Of a DNA stretch of 64,000 nt, positions 26,119 through 34,972 are shown piece after piece. The position numbers and the translations under genes were made by a program. Location of the stretch: positions 1 to 64,000 of the forward strand of contig JAVBLW010000001.1 of assembly GCA_031553215.1 (NCBI GenBank), in the 5' to 3' direction. Source of the stretch: JAVBLW01 sp031553215. GTDB lineage: Bacteria > Bacillota_I > Bacilli_A > Acholeplasmatales > Anaeroplasmataceae. Every line of letters starts with the position of its first letter. Within the stretch, counting starts at the first letter, position 1. Under the pieces are notes generated by a model. It had not been told where the DNA came from. It saw only the letters and a list, made by a program, of their open reading frames with translations, and ran no database searches.

Positions 26119-26985
26119 ATGAAAGATTATATGGTAAAAGCTTATTGCTTTGATAAAACTGTTAGAATATATGCATGCTCTTCAACTAACCTTGTTGAAA
26201 AAGCTAGACTTACACATGGATTATGGCCAACTGTTACAGCGGCTTTAGGTAGGACATTAACATTTGCAGCAATGATGAGTTCAATGGATAAAGCAAATGA
26301 AAACTTAACTATTAGAGTTGAGGGTGACGGTCCGATTGGAAACATGATAATTGAAGCCTCAGACGGTAAAGTTAGAGGTACAGTTAATAATCCAGAAGTT
26401 TTTCTTCAATATAATAGTGGAAAATTGAATGTTGGTGATGCAGTTGGTAGAAATGGTTATATTCATGTTATAAAAGACCTACACATGAAACAACCATTTA
26501 CTTCTACTATTGATATCCAAACAGGGGAAATAGCTGAAGATTTCACATATTATTTTGCATATAGTGAACAGACTCCTTCTTCAGTGGGACTTGGTGTATT
26601 AGTAGATACTGATAATAGTTGTATCGCTGCTGGTGGATTCATCCTTCAAATCATGAATGGATGTACTGATGAAACATTAGACAAGATTGAAGAAATACTT
26701 GGTTCAATCAAACCAACAAGTCAAATGATTTCAGAAGGATATACTCCTGAAATGATTATTGAAGAACTTACTAACAATCAATACCAATTATTAGAAAAGA
26801 AAGATATTTCTTACTACTGTCCCTGTACAAAAGAAAGATTCTATAATGGAATCAAAACTATTGGTAAAACTGAAATAGAAAACATTATTAACGAAGATCA
26901 TAAAGCTGAAGTTACATGTAAATTTTGTAATACTACATATCTATTTGATGAAGATGAACTAAAGCAAATGGTATCAGAACTATAA
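26119..26985 (+). CDS. hslO: Redox-regulated chaperone Hsp33
   Basis: 288 residues from the ATG at 26119 (MKDYMVKAYC), preceded by GGTGA. Hsp33 is a cytosolic holdase activated when its zinc-bound cysteines oxidise. Visible: TVTAALGRTLTFAAMMS and IRVEGDGPIGNMIIEA in the N-terminal domain. The C-terminal zinc centre comprises CPC (about residue 238-240) and CKFC (about 271-274), matching the CxC...CxxC arrangement. It is divergent from the arg operon and has its own terminator. Confidence 0.96.
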   Translation: MKDYMVKAYCFDKTVRIYACSSTNLVEKARLTHGLWPTVTAALGRTLTFAAMMSSMDKANENLTIRVEGDGPIGNMIIEASDGKVRGTVNNPEVFLQYNSGKLNVGDAVGRNGYIHVIKDLHMKQPFTSTIDIQTGEIAEDFTYYFAYSEQTPSSVGLGVLVDTDNSCIAAGGFILQIMNGCTDETLDKIEEILGSIKPTSQMISEGYTPEMIIEELTNNQYQLLEKKDISYYCPCTKERFYNGIKTIGKTEIENIINEDHKAEVTCKFCNTTYLFDEDELKQMVSEL

Positions 26986-27008
26986 CCGTCAACAGGCGGT
27001 TTTTATTT
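26985..27008 (+). terminator. Terminator of hslO
   Basis: ACCGTC-AACA-GGCGGT followed by TTTTATTTTT, directly at the stop codon. Confidence 0.75.
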
Positions 27009-27011
27009 TTA

Positions 27012-27037
27012 CAAAAAAGATGTAGAAAACTACATCT
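27012..27037 (-). terminator. Terminator of the XRE membrane regulator gene
   Basis: On the minus strand AAGATGTAG-TTTT-CTACATCTT followed by TTTTGT; it overlaps the last codons of the gene. Confidence 0.75.
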
Positions 27038-27890
27038 TATCGTTAATCTTTTTCTTATAACCAATGATTAATAAAATTACTCCAGTTATTAAAAAGACAT
27101 ATAAAGAAATTTTATTACCTATTTGATTAGCGTTCCAATTTGTTAAACTAAATAATTCGAAAAAATTAGTATTTTTACCTTCATCAATATAGTTAATTAC
27201 TGGATTAATAAACCCTTGTAATATCGCACCTAACAATGAAATATATCCTAATTTAATAAATTTATTTTCTTTTAAAAACAAAGCTACTACTAACATCAAG
27301 AATGGAACAATCACTGATACAGTTGCGATTAGACATCCATCACCTAACTTCCATCCTCCATAATATGTAAATTTATATGCACATATTAAAACTAAATAAA
27401 TGAATAATGTCATTACAGCATAGCACACTAATAAATTTATTTTATAATTCTTAATTAAACCAGTTCTTTTTAAAATAAACGGTAAATTAGTAATAGAGAA
27501 TGCAATTCCAATTCCCGTTAAAACTACAAAGAACCAAGATAGTTCATGCGAAACTGCTAAATTAACAATAAAACATGTTAATATAGCTATTCCATATGAA
27601 ATTAGAAATATCAAATCATATGCTTTTACAATTCCTCTAAAAAATTTAGCTTGTTTTTGTTCAGTCTTTCTAATTGTATCATTTGATGCAGTTATAAACT
27701 CATGCTCAGTAATATTTAATTCTCTACATATACTAGAAATTAAAGTTATATCCGGATAAGATATTCCTCTTTCCCATTTAGATACAGCCGTATTAGAAAC
27801 AAATAATCTACTCGCAAGCTCTTCTTGAGTTAATCCCGCTTCTTTTCTCTTTTCAATAATAAAATCTGCAAACTTACTTTTTTCTTCCAT
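27030..27890 (-). CDS. XRE-type DNA-binding protein with membrane domain
   Basis: 286 residues. Residues 8-62 are a Cro/C1-type helix-turn-helix (RKEAGLTQEELASRLFVSNTAVSKWERG). Residues 85-280 carry about six or seven hydrophobic helices, ending in a basic tail. Membrane-anchored XRE regulators of this design occur widely in Firmicutes, but their signals are mostly unknown. It stands alone between the hslO terminator and the giant lipoprotein gene. No partner transporter is adjacent, so its target cannot be inferred. Confidence 0.8.
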   Translation of the reverse strand: MEEKSKFADFIIEKRKEAGLTQEELASRLFVSNTAVSKWERGISYPDITLISSICRELNITEHEFITASNDTIRKTEQKQAKFFRGIVKAYDLIFLISYGIAILTCFIVNLAVSHELSWFFVVLTGIGIAFSITNLPFILKRTGLIKNYKINLLVCYAVMTLFIYLVLICAYKFTYYGGWKLGDGCLIATVSVIVPFLMLVVALFLKENKFIKLGYISLLGAILQGFINPVINYIDEGKNTNFFELFSLTNWNANQIGNKISLYVFLITGVILLIIGYKKKINDKM

Positions 27891-27976
27891 AATAGCACCA
27901 ACTTTCTCATATAGGATATTTCATTTTACCTTTTTTGTCAATAAAATAGAACTCGACTTATAAGCCACCATAAAAG

Positions 27977-28016
27977 AAAAAGCCAAAGGCATTTAATAAA
28001 TCCTTTTGGCTTTTTT
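27977..28016. terminator. Terminator after the giant lipoprotein gene
   Basis: AAAAGCCAAAGG/CCTTTTGGCTTTT (one bulge) with T-runs on both sides; it ends the lipoprotein transcript on the minus strand. Confidence 0.8.
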
Positions 28017-28030
28017 ACTTTTTTCAAATA

Positions 28031-31000
28031 TTATTTAACTGAATTATCAGTAATAACATTATTTTCACTTACAATTGCACCTTTTTCTAAAGTACAAGTT
28101 CCAGTGATTGTTACTTCTGCATATGAAACAGGAGTTTGAGTATTTTTATATGTTGATACTTCATGAATAGCATTTCCGTTAGCACTATTGAATGTGCAAT
28201 TATTTAATGTAATATTTAATGTTTTTACATATCCAACTGCAGAATCAATAGTTAATGCATTCCCATTTGGAACAAATCCATTTCCATAATACTCAGGGGC
28301 ATTTGCAGCACCTGTTGCAATAAATGTACAATCATCAAACATATATGTTCCACTCTTGATATATGCTCCATCACTACCTGTAAATGTACAGTTTGTGAAT
28401 GAACAATTTGCATTCCCTGGTAAATAAGCTCCTACTGAATCAATTACATTAGTTCCGATAAATGAGCAATTTGTTGCAGCAATAACAACTTCCTTACTTG
28501 TAGAACCATTTGTATATAAACCACCAGCATATCCTACAAGAGTAATACCAATCATTGTAACATTAACATTAGAATTACCTTCAATTAATACTCCACAATA
28601 AGCAGCATTTTCATCATCATATGCACCAATCATTCCAGTTTTATTTTCACTTGAATCAATAATTACTACATTAATAGTACCATTATTTGTTTTTAAAACA
28701 CTATGATAATTATTGAAATTAACTTCATTATTAATTTTAAATCCATTTAAATCAAGAATAAAGTTCAAATCATATTCTTCAGCTACTTCATAAGTTACAG
28801 GAGTAGCACCAGCTTCAGAAGTAACTCTGATTTTACGAGAGAATAAATTTATATCTGCAGTATGATTAATATCTGCTATTAAAATAATTTTATCTGCAGT
28901 TGTATAGCAAGCCATTAATTCATCATATGATGATACTTCAACAATATTCAATAAAGCATCGATTGCAGCCTTTGCGTCATTTAATGCTTTTGTAACGTTT
29001 GCTGAAGAAGTTGCATTATTAATTGCAGTTGTTCCTGCTTCAATTGCAGCTTCAACATTTGCCATTCTTGTTTCATTTAATCTTTCAATAACATCTGCTT
29101 GATATGAGTTTAATGAAGCAATAGCATTTGTTTTTGCTGTAGCTACTGCAGAAGCATCCTCAATCGCAGTGGCAACATATGAATATTCTTCCACATCGCA
29201 TGTAAATTCAATACGAAGAAGAGCTGATTCCTTTGAACCTTGTTTTATTGTATATGTACCCGCAGTTAAAGAATGTGAATAGAAATACGCTTCTGTTGAT
29301 ATTGCATGTTTACCACTCGTCCACTTAGCAGTACCTGTAGTAAAATCTCCAGTAAGAAGTTGGAATGTACTATCAGCATTATAAACTCCAAATACAAACT
29401 TAACCTCTGCTGCTTTTGTTAAAGTGAATGTCACATGCCCTTTAGAGTCAAATTTTACTCCTGAAGTATATGATGTACCATTATATGTAACTGCAGAAAT
29501 ATCTTTTTTACCGCTCTTTCCATCAGCAGACATCGTAGTTGTATAACCAAATGTGTCACCTGCTGCTGTAATTATTCCTTTATTGAAATCCAACGTTCCA
29601 ACTATATCTTGAGAAGTTTTAACACTTGCCACAATACTGTATTCTTTTGATTTAACACTATTTAAATATACTTTTCCATCAGCAATGGCTTTAACAGAAA
29701 TTACATATGTCGCTGCTTCAGTTGCAGTTAAAGTGTATGTTAATGCAGTTTGTTCTGCTTGGTCAACTCCATCAATAGTAACAATATATTTTGTAGCATT
29801 GTCTACTTGTTCCCAAGCTATAACATTCTTATTAACAACAACTTGAGGAGCTGATAATGTAGTTGATACTACATACTCAACTTCAGATGATGTAAGACTA
29901 TTAACATAGTTTTCACCATCAGCAACAGCTACAACTGTTAAAGTGTATGCAGCAACATCTTCTAATGTAGCTAATGAGAATTCATTAGTTGAAACAGGAT
30001 TAGCAGTTCCATCTACATAAACAATATATGAAACAGCATTTTCAACTGCATCCCATACTAGTTTTCCATCTTCAACTTTTACATTTGAAGGAGTTGATAA
30101 TTTTGCAAGAATTACTAAAGTATCTGTACCTGCAGAACTATTTTGGAATGTAGTACCATCACCCTTAGCAATAATAGATATTACATAAGTAGCTGGATCA
30201 GTCGGGAATGTATATGATGTTGTATTAATTTCAGCATTATAAATTTCGCTACCATCTTTAGTAACAACTACTAAATATCCTTCAGCACCGCTTACTTCTT
30301 CCCAAGTTGCAACTCCGTTAACAATAGTTATTTCAGGAGTTGATAATGGTCCAGCAACAGAATATTCATAAACAGTAGATGCAATACTATTCTTATAATC
30401 AGCTGGATTAGCAATTGCTGTCACTGTTATTTCATATGAACCGATTTCTGTTGGTAAAGTAAATTCACGTGTAACTTGTTCAGCACTTGCCATACCGTCT
30501 ACTGTAACAACATATCCTACTGCATTTTCTACAGCATCCCATGTTAAGATTCCATCCGATACTGCTAAATTTGTTGGAGTAGGTAATTTTTCGAATTTTT
30601 TAACTGCATTAATTAAAGCAATTGCTGCTGTTTCTTGATCAGCAATGTTAGCTAAAACAGTTTCATCATTTATTAACGCTTTTGCATCTTCATATGCAGC
30701 CGCAAGTTCTACTAAGCTATTCGCATATTCAGGATCTGCAACCAAAGTATTATATTCAGTTTCTAAATTAGCTAGAGCAATTTCCTTAGCAGCTGCCAAT
30801 TCAGCATCCTCTTGCGCTTTTGTTTGTACTGCAGCCATTGCAGTTATTGCATCATTATATGCCGTTTTAATATCATCAACTGAAGTAGCTGCTTCGATAT
30901 CTGCAACACCCGTATTATAGGCAGATGTTAATGTTATCCATTTAGAAGAATTATAATCAGCTTCAGTATAAGTTGCATATTTTGCATCTAATAATGCATT

Positions 31001-32386
31001 ATAAGTAGTTTTAATTTCAGAAGCTGAGGCTTCTGCATATCCTACACATAAATTATCAACTGATAAGTTTCTATCTGCGGCAGTATCTGCTGTACAGAAT
31101 CTAACATAATTGAATCCTAACATTCCAGTTTCAACTGTATTTGATAATGTATTTATACCATTTGTCATAGTAAATGTGATGCTTCCTGTTAATGTGTTAA
31201 TAATAACATTAACATTAATTTCTATGTTGGCAGAAAATGCTAATGATCCAGTTGCAGTACCACCATTAACTCTATATCCCATAGTACCAGTTCCAGTAGT
31301 TCTAATATCAAATGTTTTTCCATTCATTCCTGTAAATGTTACCCAAGACCATGAACCATTTGTTGTCGTACCTGAAATATCAAATGAAATATTTACAATT
31401 CCATTTTCTAATTTCTTAACTAAATACGTATAATTAGATGCTGTTGTATCAGTATCTTTTACAACAAGTTTTCCATTTTCAATAACCGTAGAGATATTTG
31501 CTGCATTTGCAGGGGCTTTATTTGGAACATAATATAAACCATCCTCAACTTCTTCAGTAGCTATTGTTGTTGCTTCCGAAAAATCATTTGAGTATACAAT
31601 TGTACCTTGAATTACTTGATTCCATTTTGCATAAACAACAGTATTTGCATTAATTGTTTCTGTTGTAAAATCAAATACATTAGTAAGTGTTGATTCTTTA
31701 TACCATCCAATAAATTCAAATCCAGGTTTTTTTGGAGTTGCTGGAGCAGTTGCCTTTGCACCTTCATTTACTGTTTGTTTTTCAATTGTTGCGCCATCAA
31801 ATGTCACATCATATGTAGTAACTTGTGAAGTACCCACTGTATGAGTAACAGAGTTTGATGCCAGACTACTATTATGAAGTGCTACATTGCTAGGTACTGC
31901 TTTTACAGTAATAACATATGTACCTGGAGTAGTTGAAACAGTATAACTTGTTGCTGTTTGTTCAGGTAAATCTGTTCCATTTACATTTACGATATACTTC
32001 CCAGCATTTGTAATAGCATTCCATGATACAACACCAGTTGTAGCATTTAATGATATTGTAGGTGTTGCTAAAGTACCTTTGACTACATATTCAATAGTAT
32101 TTGAAGTAGCACTTTTATACCCACTTGCTACCGCGGTAACTTTATATACGTAACTACCCGCAGTAGCTTCAGTTATTGTATATGATGTAGTAGCCTGTTC
32201 ACCTTTTTCAGTAGAACCTTGGTATACTACATATTTTTCAGCATTTGTTACTGATGTCCAACTTAAAACATTACCAGTTAAAGTAAGTTCAGGAGCATCT
32301 AATGATTTTTCTTTATCGCTACCACAGGCAACTAAAGAAATCATCGCAACTAATGCTATTAGAATTGTAAATATTCTTTTTTTCAT
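28031..32386 (-). CDS. Giant modular surface lipoprotein (FN3-like, InlB-type repeat, beta-helix)
   Basis: 1451 residues from the second ATG (32386), chosen because AAAGGGA is correctly spaced to it rather than to the ATG two codons earlier. Lipobox LVAC (Cys 21). Order of modules: two FN3-like units (about 30-185); a Listeria-Bacteroides repeat ending GWYKESTL...YAKWN (about 193-256); a beta-sandwich-like region (about 260-455) resembling a carbohydrate-binding module; a helical FIVAR-like region (about 455-600); four more FN3-like units (about 600-950); another beta-rich module; a second helical region; and a C-terminal right-handed beta-helix rich in NCTF/NCSF turns (about 1170-1451). It probably acts in surface adhesion or polysaccharide binding. 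No catalytic residues were identified. Confidence 0.8.
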   Translation of the reverse strand: MKKRIFTILIALVAMISLVACGSDKEKSLDAPELTLTGNVLSWTSVTNAEKYVVYQGSTEKGEQATTSYTITEATAGSYVYKVTAVASGYKSATSNTIEYVVKGTLATPTISLNATTGVVSWNAITNAGKYIVNVNGTDLPEQTATSYTVSTTPGTYVITVKAVPSNVALHNSSLASNSVTHTVGTSQVTTYDVTFDGATIEKQTVNEGAKATAPATPKKPGFEFIGWYKESTLTNVFDFTTETINANTVVYAKWNQVIQGTIVYSNDFSEATTIATEEVEDGLYYVPNKAPANAANISTVIENGKLVVKDTDTTASNYTYLVKKLENGIVNISFDISGTTTNGSWSWVTFTGMNGKTFDIRTTGTGTMGYRVNGGTATGSLAFSANIEINVNVIINTLTGSITFTMTNGINTLSNTVETGMLGFNYVRFCTADTAADRNLSVDNLCVGYAEASASEIKTTYNALLDAKYATYTEADYNSSKWITLTSAYNTGVADIEAATSVDDIKTAYNDAITAMAAVQTKAQEDAELAAAKEIALANLETEYNTLVADPEYANSLVELAAAYEDAKALINDETVLANIADQETAAIALINAVKKFEKLPTPTNLAVSDGILTWDAVENAVGYVVTVDGMASAEQVTREFTLPTEIGSYEITVTAIANPADYKNSIASTVYEYSVAGPLSTPEITIVNGVATWEEVSGAEGYLVVVTKDGSEIYNAEINTTSYTFPTDPATYVISIIAKGDGTTFQNSSAGTDTLVILAKLSTPSNVKVEDGKLVWDAVENAVSYIVYVDGTANPVSTNEFSLATLEDVAAYTLTVVAVADGENYVNSLTSSEVEYVVSTTLSAPQVVVNKNVIAWEQVDNATKYIVTIDGVDQAEQTALTYTLTATEAATYVISVKAIADGKVYLNSVKSKEYSIVASVKTSQDIVGTLDFNKGIITAAGDTFGYTTTMSADGKSGKKDISAVTYNGTSYTSGVKFDSKGHVTFTLTKAAEVKFVFGVYNADSTFQLLTGDFTTGTAKWTSGKHAISTEAYFYSHSLTAGTYTIKQGSKESALLRIEFTCDVEEYSYVATAIEDASAVATAKTNAIASLNSYQADVIERLNETRMANVEAAIEAGTTAINNATSSANVTKALNDAKAAIDALLNIVEVSSYDELMACYTTADKIILIADINHTADINLFSRKIRVTSEAGATPVTYEVAEEYDLNFILDLNGFKINNEVNFNNYHSVLKTNNGTINVVIIDSSENKTGMIGAYDDENAAYCGVLIEGNSNVNVTMIGITLVGYAGGLYTNGSTSKEVVIAATNCSFIGTNVIDSVGAYLPGNANCSFTNCTFTGSDGAYIKSGTYMFDDCTFIATGAANAPEYYGNGFVPNGNALTIDSAVGYVKTLNITLNNCTFNSANGNAIHEVSTYKNTQTPVSYAEVTITGTCTLEKGAIVSENNVITDNSVK
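29630..30590 (-). repeat. Four tandem FN3-like protein repeats
   Basis: Four modules of roughly 80-90 residues share a W-x2-V-x-N/G-A-x2-Y-x-V-x-V-D-G pattern (LTWDAVENAVGYVVTVDG, ATWEEVSGAEGYLVVV, LVWDAVENAVSYIVYVDG, IAWEQVDNATKYIVTIDG). Two further copies lie nearer the N-terminus (about 31832-32299). Similarity is at protein level; the DNA copies have diverged. Confidence 0.7.
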
Positions 32387-32456
32387 TTTCATCTTCCCTT
32401 TCTATTTTCTTCTTTTCTTTTTTGAATGGATTTTATAACCCGCTCAATACTCTTTA

Positions 32457-32485
32457 ATTATACTTTTTTCTTTCGACAAAAGCAA
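32457..32485 (-). promoter_or_regulatory. Predicted promoter of the giant lipoprotein gene
   Basis: TTGCTT (32485-32480), a 17-nt spacer and TATAAT (32462-32457) on the minus strand. Confidence 0.55.
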
Positions 32486-32620
32486 GTATAAATGTAAACC
32501 CTTTCAATTGTAAAATATACCAAAAAAACAAGTAAAAAACCTCTATATCACAATTTGTATTCCAATATACAATTTTTTACTAGGTTTATTTCTCCTTCCA
32601 TCACATTTTATTCATTTTAT

Positions 32621-32652
32621 ACAAAAAAAACACACCCATTTTCAGAGTGTGT
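32621..32652 (-). terminator. Terminator of the cold-shock gene
   Basis: On the minus strand ACACAC/GTGTGT is followed by eight T residues, 12 nt after the stop codon. Confidence 0.8.
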
Positions 32653-32663
32653 CTAAACGCCAA

Positions 32664-32861
32664 TTATAATACTGAAACGTTTGAAGCTTGTAAACCTTTT
32701 TTACCATCAGTTGTATCAAAGCTTACTTTTTGTCCTTGTTCTAAAGATCTATGTCCGTCTGCATTAATAGCTGTGTAATGAACGAAAATATCTTTCCCGT
32801 CTTCCATAGCAATGAATCCAAATCCTTTTTCTGAACTAAACCATTTAACTGTTCCTGTCAT
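32664..32861 (-). CDS. Cold-shock protein
   Basis: 65 residues, a single cold-shock domain that binds single-stranded RNA and DNA. RNP1 (KGFGFIAM) and RNP2 (DIFVHYTAI) are intact and GTVKWFSSE opens the fold. The start is the ATG at 32861 with AAGGAGG; a frame extended to 32918 lies in the untranslated leader. A leader of about 90 nt containing a hairpin precedes it, as is common for csp genes. Confidence 0.96.
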   Translation of the reverse strand: MTGTVKWFSSEKGFGFIAMEDGKDIFVHYTAINADGHRSLEQGQKVSFDTTDGKKGLQASNVSVL

Positions 32862-32955
32862 AAAAATTGCCTCCTTCTTTTGAATTATAAATAAAAACGA
32901 AAGCGAATTTTTATGCAAAGCAATTTATTCCTTTTTAAGCGTCTTCATATTACAC
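32862..32955 (-). promoter_or_regulatory. Structured 5' untranslated leader of the cold-shock gene
   Basis: About 90 nt from the predicted transcription start to the ATG. It contains ATAAAAA-ttcgctttcg-TTTTTAT, an AT-only hairpin that would melt or refold with temperature. Regulation by temperature is inferred from known csp leaders. Confidence 0.4.
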
Positions 32956-32959
32956 TATC

Positions 32960-32988
32960 ATTATATAATATAATTTCGTTTTTAACAA
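32960..32988 (-). promoter_or_regulatory. Promoter of the cold-shock gene
   Basis: TTGTTA (32988-32983), 17-nt spacer, TATAAT (32965-32960) on the minus strand. Confidence 0.65.
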
Positions 32989-32995
32989 TATTTTT

Positions 32996-34642
32996 TTAAT
33001 TAATTTTGTTAATTGCATTAAAAATTGCCTTTATAGTAGACTTAACTACTGAGGGGTCAATTCCCACTCCAAAATATGTTTTTGAGGTATTAATATCTTT
33101 AATTTCTACATATGAAACAGCCTCAGAATTAGAACCATTTTTTAGAGAATGTTGTTCATAATCTATGATATCAATTTTATAATGATTACTACTATTTACG
33201 GCGTTAACTACTGATTCAATAGGTCCTTCGCCTTCTCCATATAGAGTTTCTTCCTTACCATCAAAACTAATTGTTAAATATCTTTTTCTACCAGCATCAG
33301 TATCCTCAATATGTTGTTTAATAAATTGACATTTTTTTTCAATATTTACATAACTAGATATAAACAATTCATATAGCTCATTAGGTGAAATTTCACCCTT
33401 TACTTCTGTAACACCTTGAACAATTTTTGAAAAGTCAACTTGCATTGTTTTGGGAATTCTAAATCCAAAATTTTGTTCCATCACAAAGGCAATTCCACCT
33501 TTACCAGATTGAGAATTGATACGAACTAGTGCTTCATACTTTCTGCCTAGATCATCAGGATCAATTGGAAGATATGGGATTTCCCATAGTTTTGAATCAT
33601 TATCTTTATATACTCTCATACCTTTATTGATTGCATCTTGATGTGACCCACTAAATGCTGTGAAAACCAATTTACCTACATATGGATGACGATCAGGAAT
33701 TTGTAGCTTCGTAAACTCTTCATACATATCTCTTAGTTCATTAATATTAGAGAAATCAAGTTTAGGATCTACTCCTTGAACATACATATTAAGTGCTATA
33801 TTAACAATATCAGCATTTCCAGTTCTCTCTCCATTACCAAACAAAGTACCTTCGACTCTATCTCCACCAGCAAGCAAACCTAGTTCACTTGATGCGACCC
33901 CACAACCTCTATCATTATGAGGATGTAGACTAACAATAACTCTCCTACGGTCTTTAAAATTACGGCACATGTATTCGATTTGATCTGCGTATACATTTGG
34001 AGTATCCATTTCTACAGTTGAAGGAAGATTAATAATAACCTTATTATCTTCTGTAGCTCCCCAAGTATCAAGAACCGCTTCACATATATCAAGAGCATAA
34101 TCCATTTCTGTTCCAGTGAAAGATTCTGGTGAATATTCCAAAGTAATTTTACCAGCAAATTCTTTTGACAATTCTCTTACTAGTCTAACTCCATCTACTG
34201 CTATATCTTTAATTCCTTCTCTATCTTTATTGAAGACAACTCTTCTTTGAAGAACTGATGTTGAATTATAGATATGTAGAATTGCTTTATCAAGCCCTTC
34301 TAATGCTTCAAACGTTCTTCTAATAAGATGTTCTCTAGCTTGAGTTAAAACTTGGATAGTTACATCATCAGGAATTAGATTTTCGTCTATAAGTTTTCTA
34401 ATAAAATCAAATTCTATTTGATTAGAAGAGGGAAATCCTACTTCTATTTGCTTAAATCCGATTTCAACTAACTTCTTAAACATCTCTACTTTTTGGTCAA
34501 TTTCCATTGGCGTAATAAGAGCTTGATTACCATCACGTAAGTCAACACTACACCAAATCGGTGCATTTTCAATTTGGTTGTCTGGCCAAGTTCTATTTTT
34601 TAGTTTAATTGTTTCAAATCTTTTATATTTGCTAACGTTCAT
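32996..34642 (-). CDS. leuA: 2-isopropylmalate synthase (LeuA2 type)
   Basis: 548 residues from the ATG at 34642 (MNVSKYKRF), eight nt after AAAGGAGG; the longer frame begins inside the leader terminator and is rejected. It condenses 2-oxoisovalerate with acetyl-CoA, the first step of leucine synthesis. Seen: CSVDLRDGNQALI (about residues 31-43), LHPHNDRGCGVASSELGL with the metal histidines (about 239-256), GNGERTGNADIV and a C-terminal LeuA dimer/regulatory domain. The length and sequence resemble the longer actinobacterial/fungal-type LeuA. No leuBCD genes are nearby; it is a single-gene unit behind a T-box. Confidence 0.92.
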   Translation of the reverse strand: MNVSKYKRFETIKLKNRTWPDNQIENAPIWCSVDLRDGNQALITPMEIDQKVEMFKKLVEIGFKQIEVGFPSSNQIEFDFIRKLIDENLIPDDVTIQVLTQAREHLIRRTFEALEGLDKAILHIYNSTSVLQRRVVFNKDREGIKDIAVDGVRLVRELSKEFAGKITLEYSPESFTGTEMDYALDICEAVLDTWGATEDNKVIINLPSTVEMDTPNVYADQIEYMCRNFKDRRRVIVSLHPHNDRGCGVASSELGLLAGGDRVEGTLFGNGERTGNADIVNIALNMYVQGVDPKLDFSNINELRDMYEEFTKLQIPDRHPYVGKLVFTAFSGSHQDAINKGMRVYKDNDSKLWEIPYLPIDPDDLGRKYEALVRINSQSGKGGIAFVMEQNFGFRIPKTMQVDFSKIVQGVTEVKGEISPNELYELFISSYVNIEKKCQFIKQHIEDTDAGRKRYLTISFDGKEETLYGEGEGPIESVVNAVNSSNHYKIDIIDYEQHSLKNGSNSEAVSYVEIKDINTSKTYFGVGIDPSVVKSTIKAIFNAINKIN

Positions 34643-34662
34643 ATTTTTTTCCTCCTTTAAAT

Positions 34663-34920
34663 AAAAAAACATCCTCTAAGTCTTAGACCTAGAGGACGAT
34701 ATTAACCGTGGTTCCACCTCATTTTATAAATACTTTACAGCATTTACCTCTTCAAGTACATAACATACTCCACTGCTATAACGTGCAGACACGTAGCATC
34801 CTACTTATTTCTGTTCAGCGCTCTACTCTCAGGACTAATTCAAATACATGTTTACTCTTTTTTTCACCATACAAAAGTTCTCTATGCTAAACATTATATT
34901 CTACTACTTCTTGGTCATAG
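34663..34920 (-). promoter_or_regulatory. T-box leader of leuA
   Basis: On the minus strand: Stem I with ATGTTT/AAACAT and the apical TATGGTGAAA; Stem III GCTACGTG/CACGTTATAGC; T-box GAGGTGGAACCACGG at 34720-34706; terminator CCTCTAGGTC/GACTTAGAGG with T7 ending near 34663. By spacing from the apical loop the specifier is TTA (Leu, 34836-34838) in one register or ATT (Ile) in the other. The variable base of the T-box is A, which would pair with a tRNA whose discriminator base is U, not the A expected for tRNA-Leu or tRNA-Ile. Confidence 0.88.
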
Positions 34921-34940
34921 TATTTATAAATTTGATTAGT

Positions 34941-34972
34941 ATTATAATACTCTATTTTATTTTTTTTGTCAA
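34941..34972 (-). promoter_or_regulatory. Promoter of leuA
   Basis: TTGACA (34972-34967), then TATTAT at 34949-34944 (17-nt spacer) or TATAAT at 34946-34941 (20-nt spacer). The -35 box overlaps the last codon of the upstream RecQ-like gene. Confidence 0.75.

Noticed and set aside
29630..30590. CRISPR-like or DNA-level tandem array
   Set aside because: Repeats are protein modules of 80-90 residues with diverged DNA; no short identical repeats with spacers.
30645..31433. Antisense ORFs opposite the giant lipoprotein gene
   Set aside because: Ala/Val-rich shadow frames caused by the repetitive coding strand; no start signals.
32550..32575. Near-palindrome AATTGTAT...ATACAAATT upstream of the giant lipoprotein
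   Set aside because: AT-only, one extra base and common by chance at this composition; no promoter relation established.
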